Origin: CAIOYC01 sp965277345
GTDB taxonomy: Bacteria > Pseudomonadota > Alphaproteobacteria > Caulobacterales > Caulobacteraceae
Length of the DNA stretch: 64,000 bases
Direction of reading: 5' to 3'
NCBI GenBank assembly: GCA_965277345.1
Contig: CBDICI010000003.1
Coordinates: 372,001 to 436,000, forward strand
Part shown: piece by piece, positions 1 to 8,233 of the stretch
Position numbering within the stretch: position 1 is the first letter of the stretch
How the letters are laid out: each line of letters opens with the position of its first letter
The notes under the pieces: model-generated
What the model saw: the letters and a program-made list of their open reading frames with translations, nothing else
Told to the model about the DNA's origin: nothing
The model's database searches: none
Translations under genes and position numbers: made by a program

Positions 1-317
1 TGGATTTGGGGATGGTCTTTCTGGCCTCCTTTATGGCGTGTTCCATGTTCCTGCGCCGATACGGCCATGAACGGGCGGTCAGACGCAGGCTCGCCGTCGC
101 CTACGCCGTCACCTTCGCGGTATGGACCGCGCTGTCCTTTCTGCTGATCGCCAACATGCTGGGGTTCGCGCCGGTGACGCTGGGTCTGGGCGGGTTCGCC
201 CTGGCCGAAGCCCTGCTGGGCGCCGGCATCGTCGTCGCCGCGGTGCTGCTGCGCGGCCGCCTCTTTGAACGCAACATCTCGCGGCGCGTCGCCGTCGCCC
301 AAGTGATGACCCCATGA
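1..317 (+). CDS. Small integral membrane protein, 5' end outside the window
   Basis: The reading frame is open to the left edge, so the gene starts upstream of the window and only its last 104 or so codons are visible. The visible part has about three hydrophobic segments: near the first visible residues, around residues 30-52, and around residues 62-82. A short basic tail follows. I do not recognise a functional domain. Its stop codon overlaps the pdhB start (ATGA), so it is probably co-translated with the pyruvate dehydrogenase genes. A structural or membrane-tethering role there would be a guess. Confidence 0.6.
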   Translation, partial: DLGMVFLASFMACSMFLRRYGHERAVRRRLAVAYAVTFAVWTALSFLLIANMLGFAPVTLGLGGFALAEALLGAGIVVAAVLLRGRLFERNISRRVAVAQVMTP

Positions 318-1795
318 CCGACATCCTGATGCCCGCCCTGTCGCCCACCATGGAGGAGGGCACCCTCTCCAAATGGAATGTGAAGGCGGGCGATACGGTG
401 AAGGCCGGCGATGTGATCGCCGAGATCGAGACCGACAAGGCCACCATGGAGGTGGAAGCGGTGGACGAGGGGGTGGTGGAGACGCTGCTGGTGCCCGCGG
501 GAACCGAGAACGTGAAGGTCAACGCCCCCATCGCGCGGTTGAAGGGGGAGGGCGGGGCCGCGCCTTCCCCCTTACCCCGACCCTCTCCCCATGGGGGAGA
601 GGGGGAAACGGCGCCGACCCCTCGCCCCGCCGGGGAGAGGGAGGGACCCGCGCCTGTGGCGCGGGAGGGTGAGGGGAGCGCCGCCGCCGACCAAAGCAAG
701 GCGGGCGATCCCGAGAAGCAACCGCCCGAGGCGACCAAGCCCGCCAGCGAGGGCACGGCGCCCGTGGCCAAGGCCTCGCCGCTGAAGGATCCCGAACTCC
801 CGGCCGGCGCCAGGATGGTGAAGGTCACCGTGCGCGACGCTCTGCGCGACGCTATCGCCGAGGAAATGCGCCGCGACGGCGACGTCTTCCTGATGGGCGA
901 GGAGGTGGCGCAGTACCAGGGCGCCTACAAGGTCAGCCGCGAGTTGCTGCAGGAGTTCGGCGAACGGCGCGTGATCGATACGCCCATCACCGAGTACGGC
1001 TTTGCGGGCATCGGCGTCGGCGCGGCCTTCGCGGGCCTCAAGCCCATCGTCGAGTTCATGACCTTCAACTTCGCCATGCAGGCCATCGACGCCATCGTTA
1101 ACGGCGCGGCCAAGCAGCGCTACATGTCCGGCGGACAGGTGGGTTGCTCCATCGTGTTTCGCGGTCCGAACGGCGCGGCCGCCCGCGTCGGCGCGCAGCA
1201 CAGCCAGGACTATTCCGCCTGGTACGGCTCGGCGCCGGGGCTGAAGGTGATCGCCCCCTATGACGCCGCCGACGCGAAGGGTTTGCTCAAAGCGGCTATC
1301 CGCGACCCCAACCCCGTGGTCTTCCTCGAGAACGAGATGCTCTACGGCTTGGAGTTCGACGTGCCTGAAGGCGTCGATTACGTCCTCCCCATCGGCAAGG
1401 CGCGGGTGCGGCGCGAGGGCGCCCACGTCACCCTCACCGCCCACTCCCGCATGGTCGGCCTCGCCCTGCAGGCGGCGGAGGAACTGGCCAAGGACGGCAT
1501 CGAGGCGGAGGTGATCGACCTTCGCACCCTCCGCCCGCTGGACCATGAGACCATCGTCGAAAGCGTGAAGAAGACCAACCGCCTCGTCACGGTGGAGGAG
1601 GGCTGGGGCGCCTATGGCGTCGGCGCCGAGGTGTGCCAGCGGGTGATCGAGCACGCCTTCGACTGGCTCGACGCCCCGCCCACCCGCGTGCACGGCGAGG
1701 ACGTGCCCATGCCCTACGCCGCCAACCTGGAGGCGCTGGCCCTGCCGACGGTGGAGAAGATCATCGCCGCGGTGAGGGCGGTGACGTACAAGTGA
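314..1795 (+). CDS. pdhB: Pyruvate dehydrogenase E1 component, beta subunit with N-terminal lipoyl domain
   Basis: This is the E1 beta subunit. With the alpha subunit, presumably just upstream of the window, it decarboxylates pyruvate with thiamine diphosphate and acetylates lipoyl groups. Residues 1-76 are a lipoyl domain with the DKA lysine at position 42. Residues 85-165 or so are a Pro/Ala/Glu-rich linker. Residues 170-493 are the transketolase-type pyrimidine-binding and C-terminal domains. A lipoyl domain on E1 beta is known from many alphaproteobacteria. The linker contains an in-frame palindromic repeat (bases 567-676, residues 85-121), and the first 55 residues are identical to those of PdhC. 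The gene overlaps the upstream one by ATGA and the downstream one by a single base. Confidence 0.96.
   Translation: MTDILMPALSPTMEEGTLSKWNVKAGDTVKAGDVIAEIETDKATMEVEAVDEGVVETLLVPAGTENVKVNAPIARLKGEGGAAPSPLPRPSPHGGEGETAPTPRPAGEREGPAPVAREGEGSAAADQSKAGDPEKQPPEATKPASEGTAPVAKASPLKDPELPAGARMVKVTVRDALRDAIAEEMRRDGDVFLMGEEVAQYQGAYKVSRELLQEFGERRVIDTPITEYGFAGIGVGAAFAGLKPIVEFMTFNFAMQAIDAIVNGAAKQRYMSGGQVGCSIVFRGPNGAAARVGAQHSQDYSAWYGSAPGLKVIAPYDAADAKGLLKAAIRDPNPVVFLENEMLYGLEFDVPEGVDYVLPIGKARVRREGAHVTLTAHSRMVGLALQAAEELAKDGIEAEVIDLRTLRPLDHETIVESVKKTNRLVTVEEGWGAYGVGAEVCQRVIEHAFDWLDAPPTRVHGEDVPMPYAANLEALALPTVEKIIAAVRAVTYK
567..676. repeat. REP-like palindromic element inserted in frame in pdhB
   Basis: Three GC-rich inverted repeats lie in tandem. 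CCCTCTCCCC (581-590) pairs with GGGGAGAGGG (594-603). A second hairpin is centred near 630 and a third on CCCGCGCC...GGCGCGGG near 647-665. The same style of element occurs between genes at 7676-7694 and 12011-12029. Here it is translated as part of the flexible linker between the lipoyl and E1 domains. Confidence 0.75.
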
Positions 1796-2103
1796 TGAAA
1801 GAGCTGGCCATCCCGGTCCCGTCCGAAGACAACAATCCCGCAGAAATGGCCCGAATCTGGATTACAGGTAAGGATGGAAAGTCTCACATTATACTCAACT
1901 ATGGGGTATTTGGTGAGAAGGAACTTAAGGTTTGGGGATCTCTGGCTGCTGATTTGATAGCTCACGCCGTTCGCGCTGCGACCCTGGAAGGGACCATACA
2001 TAGCGACGTCGAGCTCTTCGCCATGGTCGAAGCTGGTCTCCGGGAGCGGCTATCAGACAATCCGACTAGGACAGGAACTTTCACGGAGCGCACACTTCAA
2101 TGA
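1795..2103 (+). CDS. DUF5076-family small protein of the pdh operon
   Basis: This 102-residue protein begins MKELAIPVPSEDN and reads as a small soluble alpha/beta protein without membrane segments. It resembles the DUF5076 family, of unknown function, found in Caulobacterales and relatives beside pyruvate dehydrogenase genes. The start ATG overlaps the pdhB stop (TGATG), and its stop overlaps the next gene (ATGA), so translation is coupled on both sides. Its bases are visibly less GC-rich than the flanking pdh genes. The context suggests an accessory to, or regulator of, the dehydrogenase complex, but nothing in the sequence shows what it does. Confidence 0.8.
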   Translation: MKELAIPVPSEDNNPAEMARIWITGKDGKSHIILNYGVFGEKELKVWGSLAADLIAHAVRAATLEGTIHSDVELFAMVEAGLRERLSDNPTRTGTFTERTLQ

Positions 2104-2504
2104 CCGTCCTGCTAAGTTGGCATGTCGGCGGCTGCCATTGCGGCGCGGTGCGGTTCGAGGCGGCCCTACCGGCGCGGGTGCAGGCGCAGGCTTGCAACTG
2201 CTCCATTTGTAAGAAGCTGGGCTTCATCCACATCATCGTGCCGGAGAGCCGGTTCCGCGTTACGCAAGGCGCGGACCGCCTCACCGATTACACCTTCAAC
2301 ACCGGCTTGGCGCACCACTTGTTCTGCGCCACCTGCGGGGTGAAGAGCTTTTACCGTCCGCGCTCGAATCCCGACGGCTGGTCGGTGAACGCCCGCTGCC
2401 TCGACAATCCCGGCTCGCTCGACATCGTGATCGAACCCTTTGACGGGCGCCACTGGGAGGCCCACGCCTCGGCCCTCGCCCACCTCAGCCATGAGGACGC
2501 CTGA
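2100..2504 (+). CDS. GFA/CENP-V family zinc protein
   Basis: This 134-residue protein belongs to the glutathione-dependent formaldehyde-activating (Gfa-like) fold. The zinc-binding cysteines are all visible: GGCHCGAV near residues 10-17, CNCSICKK near 32-39, and FCATCG near 74-79. Family members form S-hydroxymethylglutathione or bind zinc structurally, and many have no proven activity. It sits inside the pdh cluster, overlapping DUF5076 by ATGA and ending three bases before pdhC. It is therefore almost certainly expressed with the dehydrogenase, although no biochemical link is established. A second unrelated-context GFA gene lies at 54156-54545. Confidence 0.88.
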   Translation: MTVLLSWHVGGCHCGAVRFEAALPARVQAQACNCSICKKLGFIHIIVPESRFRVTQGADRLTDYTFNTGLAHHLFCATCGVKSFYRPRSNPDGWSVNARCLDNPGSLDIVIEPFDGRHWEAHASALAHLSHEDA

Positions 2505-2507
2505 TCC

Positions 2508-3818
2508 ATGACCGATATCCTGATGCCGGCCCTGTCGCCGACCATGGAGGAGGGCACCCTTTCCAAGTGGAATGTGAAGGCGGGCGACACGGTGAAGGCC
2601 GGCGATGTGATCGCCGAGATCGAAACCGACAAGGCCACCATGGAGGTGGAGGCGGTGGACGAGGGGGTGGTCGACGCCATCCTGGTCGAGGCCGGCACCG
2701 AGGGCGTGAAGGTCAACGCGCCCATCGCACGGCTGAAGGGGGAGGGCGGGGTTAGCGCCGCGCCGAAGGAGACTCCCAAGACCGATAAAATGGAGACATC
2801 GCCTTCCAAGGGTGAGACATCAGAGCCTGCGAACGTTCCCGAGGCCAAGGCAGCAGCGTCCAAGGCGCCTCCGGCGCTGGAACCCAAGACGGTGGAGACC
2901 GCGCCGGCCCAAATCCCTACGGGCGACCGCGTCTTCGCCACCCCGCTGGCGCGCCGCATCGCGGAGCAAAAGGGCGTGGACCTAAAGGCGGTGAAGGGCT
3001 CGGGTCCGCACGGCCGTATCGTCAAGGCCGACGTTGAGGGCGCTAAGCCCAGCGCTGCGGCCGCTGCTGCAGACGCGCGTCCAGAGCCCAGAAAGGTCCA
3101 GTCGCTGGAGCAGATGGGCATCGCGCCGGGCTCCTATGACCTGAGGCCGCTGGACGGCATGGGCAAAATTATCGCCCGGCGCATGACCGACAGCTTCCGC
3201 GACGTGCCTCATTTCCCGCTGACCATCGACCTGGAGATCGACCGCCTGCTCGACGCCCGCGCACGCATCAACGCCACGCTGGAGACGCGCAGGGTGAAGG
3301 TCAGTGTGAACGATCTCGTGATCAAGGCCGCCGCTCTGGCGCTGAAGGCCGTGCCGGAGGCCAACGCCAGCTACACGCCAGAGGGCATCGCCCTGCACCA
3401 CCATGCCGATGTGGCGGTAGCCGTGGCGCTCGACCACGGCCTGATCACCCCCATCGTCCGCGCCGCCGAGACCAAAACCCTGGCGCAGATCGCCACCGAG
3501 ATGAAGGACCTCGCCGGCCGCGCTCGCGAGCGCAAGCTGAAGCCGGAGGAATTCCAGGGCGGCACCTTCTCCGTCTCCAACCTCGGCATGTTCGGCATCA
3601 AGAGCTTCGCCTCGATCGTCAACCAGCCGCAGGGCGCGATCCTTTCGGTCGGCGCCGGCGAGAAGCGGCCCGTCGTGCACGGGGACAAGCTTGAGGTGGC
3701 AACGGTGATGAGTGTGACCCTCACCTGCGACCATCGCGTGGTCGACGGCGCCATCGGCGCCCGCTTCCTCCAGGCCTTCAAGGGCTTCGTGGAAGATCCC
3801 GTGACCATGCTGGCGTAA
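2508..3818 (+). CDS. pdhC: Dihydrolipoyllysine acetyltransferase, E2 of pyruvate dehydrogenase
   Basis: E2 moves the acetyl group from lipoate to CoA and forms the core of the complex. The order is a lipoyl domain (1-76, lipoyl lysine 42 in TDKATME), a Pro/Ala/Lys linker, a peripheral subunit-binding domain (about 145-180, with ATPLARRIAEQKGVDL), and the catalytic acyltransferase domain ending in DHRVVDG near residues 408-414, the usual His/Asp active site. It has one lipoyl domain and 436 residues, typical for alphaproteobacteria. The first 55 residues are identical to PdhB. lpd follows after nine bases. Confidence 0.97.
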   Translation: MTDILMPALSPTMEEGTLSKWNVKAGDTVKAGDVIAEIETDKATMEVEAVDEGVVDAILVEAGTEGVKVNAPIARLKGEGGVSAAPKETPKTDKMETSPSKGETSEPANVPEAKAAASKAPPALEPKTVETAPAQIPTGDRVFATPLARRIAEQKGVDLKAVKGSGPHGRIVKADVEGAKPSAAAAAADARPEPRKVQSLEQMGIAPGSYDLRPLDGMGKIIARRMTDSFRDVPHFPLTIDLEIDRLLDARARINATLETRRVKVSVNDLVIKAAALALKAVPEANASYTPEGIALHHHADVAVAVALDHGLITPIVRAAETKTLAQIATEMKDLAGRARERKLKPEEFQGGTFSVSNLGMFGIKSFASIVNQPQGAILSVGAGEKRPVVHGDKLEVATVMSVTLTCDHRVVDGAIGARFLQAFKGFVEDPVTMLA

Positions 3819-3827
3819 GGGCGGCCC

Positions 3828-5243
3828 ATGGATTTCGACCTCGTCATTATCGGTTCGGGCCCGGGCGGCTATGTGGCGGCGATCCGGGCCAGCCAGCTCG
3901 GCCTCAAGACCGCCATCGTCGAGCGGGAACTCCTGGGTGGCGTCTGCCTGAACTGGGGCTGTATCCCCACCAAGGCGTTGCTGAAGTCCGGCGAGGTGTA
4001 TGAGCAACTCTCGCACCTGGACGCCTATGGCCTCGGCGCCGCCAAGCCCAGCTTCGACTTCGGCAAGATCGTGGAGCGCTCGCGCGGCGTGGCCAGGCAG
4101 CTCAATCAGGGCGTCGCCTTCCTGATGAAGAAGCACAGGATCGAGGTGATCGAGGGCGAGGCGCGGCTTGAAAAGGGCGAGCCGGCCCCCAGGGTCGTCG
4201 TCAAGCTCAAGGCCGGCGGCGAGCGCACGGTGCAGGCCAGGAGCGTGATCCTGGCCACCGGAGCTAGAGCCAAGGAAATCCCCGCCATCGGGCTGAAGGC
4301 GGACGGCGCCAATATCTGGACCTATCGCCAGGCGATGACGCCCAAGGTCTGCCCCAAGTCATTGCTGGTGGTGGGCTCGGGCGCCATCGGCATCGAGTTC
4401 GCCAGCTTCTACCGCGCCCTCGGCGCCGAGGTGACGGTGATCGAGGCCCTGGACCGCATCCTGCCGGTGGAGGACGAAGAGGTCTCCAAGGCGGCGCAAA
4501 AGGCGTTCGAGAAGCGGGGCCTGACATTCCGTGTCGGGGCCAAGGTGACGAAGCTGATCGGCGCGAAGGCCGGCGTCGAACTTGCTTTGGAGTCAGGGGG
4601 TAAGGCGGAAACGCTCAAAGCCGACGTCGCCATCGTCGCGGTGGGCATCGACGGCAATGTGGAGTCCCTCGGCCTGGAGGCGCTGGGGGTGCGGATCGAT
4701 CGCGGCCACGTGCTGATCGACGGCCATCAGGCCACCAACGTGCCGGGCCTTTACGCCATCGGCGATGTGGCCGGCGCGCCCTGGCTGGCGCACAAGGCCA
4801 GTCACGAGGGCATTCACTGCGTGGAGGGCATCGCTGTGGCGCTCAAGGGCGGCAAGGCGGGTCCGGGCATCCCCGCGCCGATCCCCGGCTGCACCTATTC
4901 CACGCCGCAGATCGCCTCGGTGGGCCTGACCGAAGCCGCGGCCAAGCAGGACGGCCGCGCGGTGAAGGTCGGCCGCTTCCCCTTCCGCGTCAACGGCAAG
5001 GCCATCGCCTCGGGCGAGACGGAGGGCTTCGTCAAGACCGTGTTCGACGCCAGGACAGGGGCGCTCATCGGCGCCCACATGATCGGCGGCGAAGTCACGG
5101 AAATGATCCAGGGTTTCGCCCTGGCCATGACGCTTGAGGCCACGGAGGCGGAGCTGATGGCCACCGTCTTCCCCCACCCCACCATGAGCGAGGCGATGCA
5201 CGAGGCCTCGCTCGACGCCTATGGCATGGTGTTGCACCTTTAG
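3828..5243 (+). CDS. lpd: Dihydrolipoyl dehydrogenase (E3)
   Basis: This FAD-dependent enzyme reoxidises dihydrolipoamide with NAD+ and is the last component of the complex. GSGPGGY near residues 10-16 is the FAD dinucleotide fold. GGVCLNWGCIPTK near 37-49 carries the redox-active cysteine pair, GSGAIGIEF near 185-193 is the NAD fold, and HPHPTMSEAMHEA near the C-terminus carries the catalytic His/Glu. At 471 residues it is full length. It closes the pdh operon, and its stop codon overlaps the convergent lipoprotein gene by four bases. Confidence 0.97.
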   Translation: MDFDLVIIGSGPGGYVAAIRASQLGLKTAIVERELLGGVCLNWGCIPTKALLKSGEVYEQLSHLDAYGLGAAKPSFDFGKIVERSRGVARQLNQGVAFLMKKHRIEVIEGEARLEKGEPAPRVVVKLKAGGERTVQARSVILATGARAKEIPAIGLKADGANIWTYRQAMTPKVCPKSLLVVGSGAIGIEFASFYRALGAEVTVIEALDRILPVEDEEVSKAAQKAFEKRGLTFRVGAKVTKLIGAKAGVELALESGGKAETLKADVAIVAVGIDGNVESLGLEALGVRIDRGHVLIDGHQATNVPGLYAIGDVAGAPWLAHKASHEGIHCVEGIAVALKGGKAGPGIPAPIPGCTYSTPQIASVGLTEAAAKQDGRAVKVGRFPFRVNGKAIASGETEGFVKTVFDARTGALIGAHMIGGEVTEMIQGFALAMTLEATEAELMATVFPHPTMSEAMHEASLDAYGMVLHL

Positions 5244-6205
5244 CGACCCATCGGGATGCCGATCCGGTCGAGCCAGGCCCGGCGCATGGCGTCCGGCGCC
5301 AGATGGGGGGCGGTCGTGGGAACCGGCCAAAGGGTGCAGGTGGGCAGTCGCCGACATGCCGCCGCGGCGCGCTGATCCGCCGCGGTAGCCGCCATCGTTA
5401 CCGGAACCGTCGATCCGGCGAAGGCGGCGGGGGCGCGGGCGGCGCGGAGCGCCTGGTCATAGCCCCGGATCCAGCCGAAGGTCGTGCGCCGGGGCTTGAG
5501 TGCGGGATCGCTGCGCCGCCACGCCGCCGCCAGCCCTGCGCGCCTGGGATCGATATCGGCGGGCGCAATATGCGCCAGGCGCGGCTGTCCGTCGCCGGGA
5601 AGGGGAATCCAACCCAGGCGCAGGCGGGCGGCCCATTCCGCCGTCGTCTCCACCTGCTCGGGCGCCAGATCGAGATCGACGGCGGCCAGGTCCAGCGTGG
5701 GCGAGGCGAGGAGGGCCGCCTTGACGTTCGCCACGCGCGCCTCGCCGAGCCAGCGGAGCGCCAGGGTCGCGCCCAGCCCCTGACCGACCACCACCAGCGG
5801 CGACCTGGCCGTCGGGCGAATCACCTCCCGCGTAAGGGCCTGCGGACCCCGGGGGTCGAGCGCCGCCAAGCTCTTGCCGGCGCTGCCGTCCAGCAGCCAG
5901 ACCGTATAGCCCCGGTCCAAGAGATCGTTGGCGGTCTCGAACCATATCTCGGCCGGTTCGCCATAATCGGGCAGGAGCAGCACCTGGCCGCGGGGGACCA
6001 CCGGCGGGCTCGCCACCCCATAGCGCAGGGGCGCGCCGCCCGGCAGCTGTATTCGGCCCCAGGTCCAACCGCGCGGGGCATAGAACCGTTCCGACAGGGC
6101 GGCCGGGGCGTGCGGCAGGTCCGGCGCCCTGCCCACGCGGCCGCACCCGGTGAGGCACAGCAGCGCGCAGGCGCAGGCCATGGCTTGATCCCGTGCCCGT
6201 AACAT
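5240..6205 (-). CDS. Alpha/beta-hydrolase-like lipoprotein lacking the nucleophile serine
   Basis: Starting at 6205 gives a 321-residue protein whose N-terminus is a lipoprotein signal peptide: two arginines, a hydrophobic stretch and LTGC, with Cys21 as the lipid anchor. Starts further upstream would run into the divergent lipA start. The rest has the layout of an alpha/beta hydrolase fold: an oxyanion-side strand near 75-80, then VVVGQGLGATLAL at 138-150 where the nucleophile elbow GxSxG is expected. The elbow reads GQGLG, so Gly143 replaces the serine. It may be a non-catalytic member or use another residue. The substrate is unknown. Confidence 0.65.
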   Translation of the reverse strand: MLRARDQAMACACALLCLTGCGRVGRAPDLPHAPAALSERFYAPRGWTWGRIQLPGGAPLRYGVASPPVVPRGQVLLLPDYGEPAEIWFETANDLLDRGYTVWLLDGSAGKSLAALDPRGPQALTREVIRPTARSPLVVVGQGLGATLALRWLGEARVANVKAALLASPTLDLAAVDLDLAPEQVETTAEWAARLRLGWIPLPGDGQPRLAHIAPADIDPRRAGLAAAWRRSDPALKPRRTTFGWIRGYDQALRAARAPAAFAGSTVPVTMAATAADQRAAAACRRLPTCTLWPVPTTAPHLAPDAMRRAWLDRIGIPMGR

Positions 6206-6239
6206 CCGATCTAAGCGGCCAAGGAGTGCCGAGCCCCGC

Positions 6240-7220
6240 ATGGCCACGATCATAGACACAACCTTGGCCACTGCCTTGCGTCATCCCGAAAAACGCGAGC
6301 GGCCGGAAACGCCTGTGCTCAGGAAGCCCGACTGGCTACGGGTGCGGGCGCCGGGCTCGCCGGGCTACCAGGCCACCCGCGCCATCGTGAAGGCCGGTGG
6401 ACTGACCACGGTGTGCGAGGAGGCGGCCTGCCCCAACATCGGCGAGTGCTGGTCGCAGTCCCACGCCACCATGATGATCATGGGCGAGATCTGCACCCGC
6501 GCCTGCGCCTTCTGCAATGTCGCCACAGGGATACCGGGTCCGCTCGACCCGACCGAACCGGCTCGCGTGGCCGATGCGGTGCGCCGGATGGGGCTGAAGC
6601 ACGTGGTGATCACCTCGGTGGACCGCGACGACCTGGCGGACGGCGGCGCAGCCCATTTCGCCGCCGTGGTCCGCGCCATCCGCGCCGAGACGCCGACCAC
6701 CACCATCGAAATCCTGACCCCGGACTTCCTGCGCAAGCCGACCGGCGCCGCCGAGACGATCATCGACTCCCGGCCCGACGTGTTCAACCACAACCTGGAG
6801 ACCACGCCGCGGCTCTATCTGAAGATACGCCCCGGCGCGCGCTACTACCACTCGCTGCGCCTGCTGGAGCGGGTGAAGGAGCGCGACGCCGGCCAGTTCA
6901 CCAAGTCTGGTCTCATGGTCGGGCTCGGCGAGGCCAAGGAGGAGGTGATGCAGGTGATGGACGACATGCGCTCCGCCGGTGTCGATTTCATCACGATCGG
7001 CCAGTATCTGCAGCCGACGCGCCGCCACGCCGCCATCGACCGCTATGTGACGCCGGACGAGTTCGCCGCCTATGAGGCCATCGCCCGGTCCAAGGGTTTC
7101 CTGATGGTCTCGGCCAGTCCGCTGACCCGCTCCTCCCACCATGCGGGCGAGGACTTCGCCCGGCTCCGGGCCGCGCGTGAAGCCCGGCTGTCTGGCCCGA
7201 CGCTCGCCGCACAGGCTTGA
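6240..7220 (+). CDS. lipA: Lipoyl synthase
   Basis: This radical SAM enzyme inserts two sulfurs into octanoyl-lipoyl domains, the modification needed by PdhB and PdhC encoded just upstream. CEEAACPNIGEC near residues 60-71 binds the auxiliary 4Fe-4S cluster, and CTRACAFCNV near 86-95 contains the CxxxCxxC radical SAM cluster. The 326-residue length is normal. An AAGGAG box lies at 6221-6226, a little far from the ATG. The stop overlaps the start of the next gene (TGATG). Confidence 0.97.
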   Translation: MATIIDTTLATALRHPEKRERPETPVLRKPDWLRVRAPGSPGYQATRAIVKAGGLTTVCEEAACPNIGECWSQSHATMMIMGEICTRACAFCNVATGIPGPLDPTEPARVADAVRRMGLKHVVITSVDRDDLADGGAAHFAAVVRAIRAETPTTTIEILTPDFLRKPTGAAETIIDSRPDVFNHNLETTPRLYLKIRPGARYYHSLRLLERVKERDAGQFTKSGLMVGLGEAKEEVMQVMDDMRSAGVDFITIGQYLQPTRRHAAIDRYVTPDEFAAYEAIARSKGFLMVSASPLTRSSHHAGEDFARLRAAREARLSGPTLAAQA

Positions 7221-7663
7221 TGCGCCACCACCTCGTCCGCGTGCTGCCCTACGCGCCCGACCAGCTGTTCGAGCTGGTGGGCGATGTGGCGCGCTATCCG
7301 GAATTCGTGCGCTGGATCACCGCCATGGATGCGGCGGCGCCGATGGAGATCGCGCCGGGCGTGAGTGTGCTGGATGCGGAGGCGGCGGTGGGGTTCTCCT
7401 TCCTGAAGGAACGCTTCTCCACCCGGGTGAAGCGCGACGCCGGTGAGCGCCAGATCGGCGTCAGCCTGCTGTCGGGGCCGTTCAGACATCTTTATAACCG
7501 CTGGAGATTCCTGCCCCATCCTACGGGTACGGAAGTGGTTTTCGATATCGACTTCGAGTTCAGGTCGCGCGTCCTCGACCTGATGATGAAAGCCAACTTC
7601 GCCACGGCGGTGGACAAGCTCATGGCCAGCTTCGAGGCGCGCGCGAAGGCGCTTTATGGGTAG
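7220..7663 (+). CDS. RatA/COQ10-like START-domain protein
   Basis: This 147-residue SRPBCC/START-fold protein is of the polyketide cyclase/COQ10 group, with the typical opening in which YAPDQLFELVGDVARYPEF follows the first strand. Members bind ubiquinone and help respiration (COQ10), and the E. coli homologue RatA was reported to act on ribosomes. In alphaproteobacteria this gene usually follows lipA, as here, with a one-base start/stop overlap (TGATG). The lipA coupling and the lineage favour a quinone-related role. Confidence 0.88.
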   Translation: MRHHLVRVLPYAPDQLFELVGDVARYPEFVRWITAMDAAAPMEIAPGVSVLDAEAAVGFSFLKERFSTRVKRDAGERQIGVSLLSGPFRHLYNRWRFLPHPTGTEVVFDIDFEFRSRVLDLMMKANFATAVDKLMASFEARAKALYG

Positions 7664-7675
7664 CTCCCTTTGCTA

Positions 7676-7694
7676 CCTCTCCCTCTGGGAGAGG
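7676..7694. repeat. Palindromic element and probable terminator after lipA-ratA
   Basis: CCTCTCCC (7676-7683) and GGGAGAGG (7687-7694) form an eight-pair hairpin with a three-base loop, followed by a GTCGGGGTGGGGG tail. It belongs to the same kind of repeat as those at 567-676 and 12011-12029. It lies between the convergent lipA-ratA and pncC-ispDF units and could end transcription on both strands. Confidence 0.65.
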
Positions 7695-7721
7695 GTCGGG
7701 GTGGGGGCAGCGGGGCCACGC

Positions 7722-8225
7722 CTAACCTGTCACCCGCTCGCGCATCATCTCCAGCGCCACCTGGACCGAGGCGAGGCGCACGGCGGTGCGGCCGATGTCG
7801 CCGAACAGCTCCATGCGGTGATGGATGGCGCTGTTGGCGCGGGCGGTGGCGAAGTGAACGAGGCCCACGGGCTTCATCGCCGTGCCGCCGCCGGGGCCGG
7901 CGACGCCGGTGATGGCCACCGCGATATGGGCGTCCGAGGCCTCCAGGGCGCCCTCCGCCATGAACCGCGCCACCGGTTCGGAGACGGCCCCCACATCGGC
8001 GATGAGATCGCCGGGCACGCCCAGCACCGACTGCTTGGCCCGATTGGAATAGGTGACGAAGCCCCGCTCCACCACGTCGGACGAGCCGGCGATCTCGATC
8101 AGGGCGGCGGCGACCAGCCCGCCGGTGCAGCTCTCGGCGGTGACGATGCGCAGCTTCCGCGCGCGGCACTCGTCGACCAGGAGGCGGGCCAGGCTGACGA
8201 TCTCGATGGGGAACAGGCTGTCCAT
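7722..8225 (-). CDS. pncC: Nicotinamide-nucleotide amidohydrolase (CinA C-terminal type)
   Basis: This 167-residue stand-alone CinA C-terminal domain would deamidate NMN in pyridine nucleotide salvage. The family signature is clear: TAESCTGG at residues 29-36, GFVTYSNRAKQ near 55-65 and ITGVAGPGGG near 105-114. The start at 8225 lies eight bases after ispDF ends, so it is probably the second gene of an ispDF-pncC transcript, an arrangement common in alphaproteobacteria. Confidence 0.93.
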   Translation of the reverse strand: MDSLFPIEIVSLARLLVDECRARKLRIVTAESCTGGLVAAALIEIAGSSDVVERGFVTYSNRAKQSVLGVPGDLIADVGAVSEPVARFMAEGALEASDAHIAVAITGVAGPGGGTAMKPVGLVHFATARANSAIHHRMELFGDIGRTAVRLASVQVALEMMRERVTG

Positions 8226-8233
8226 GGGAGCCT

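Noticed and set aside
567..676. CRISPR-like repeat cluster
   Set aside because: The three hairpins differ in sequence and have no regular spacers. They are one palindromic element. No CRISPR array was seen in the window.
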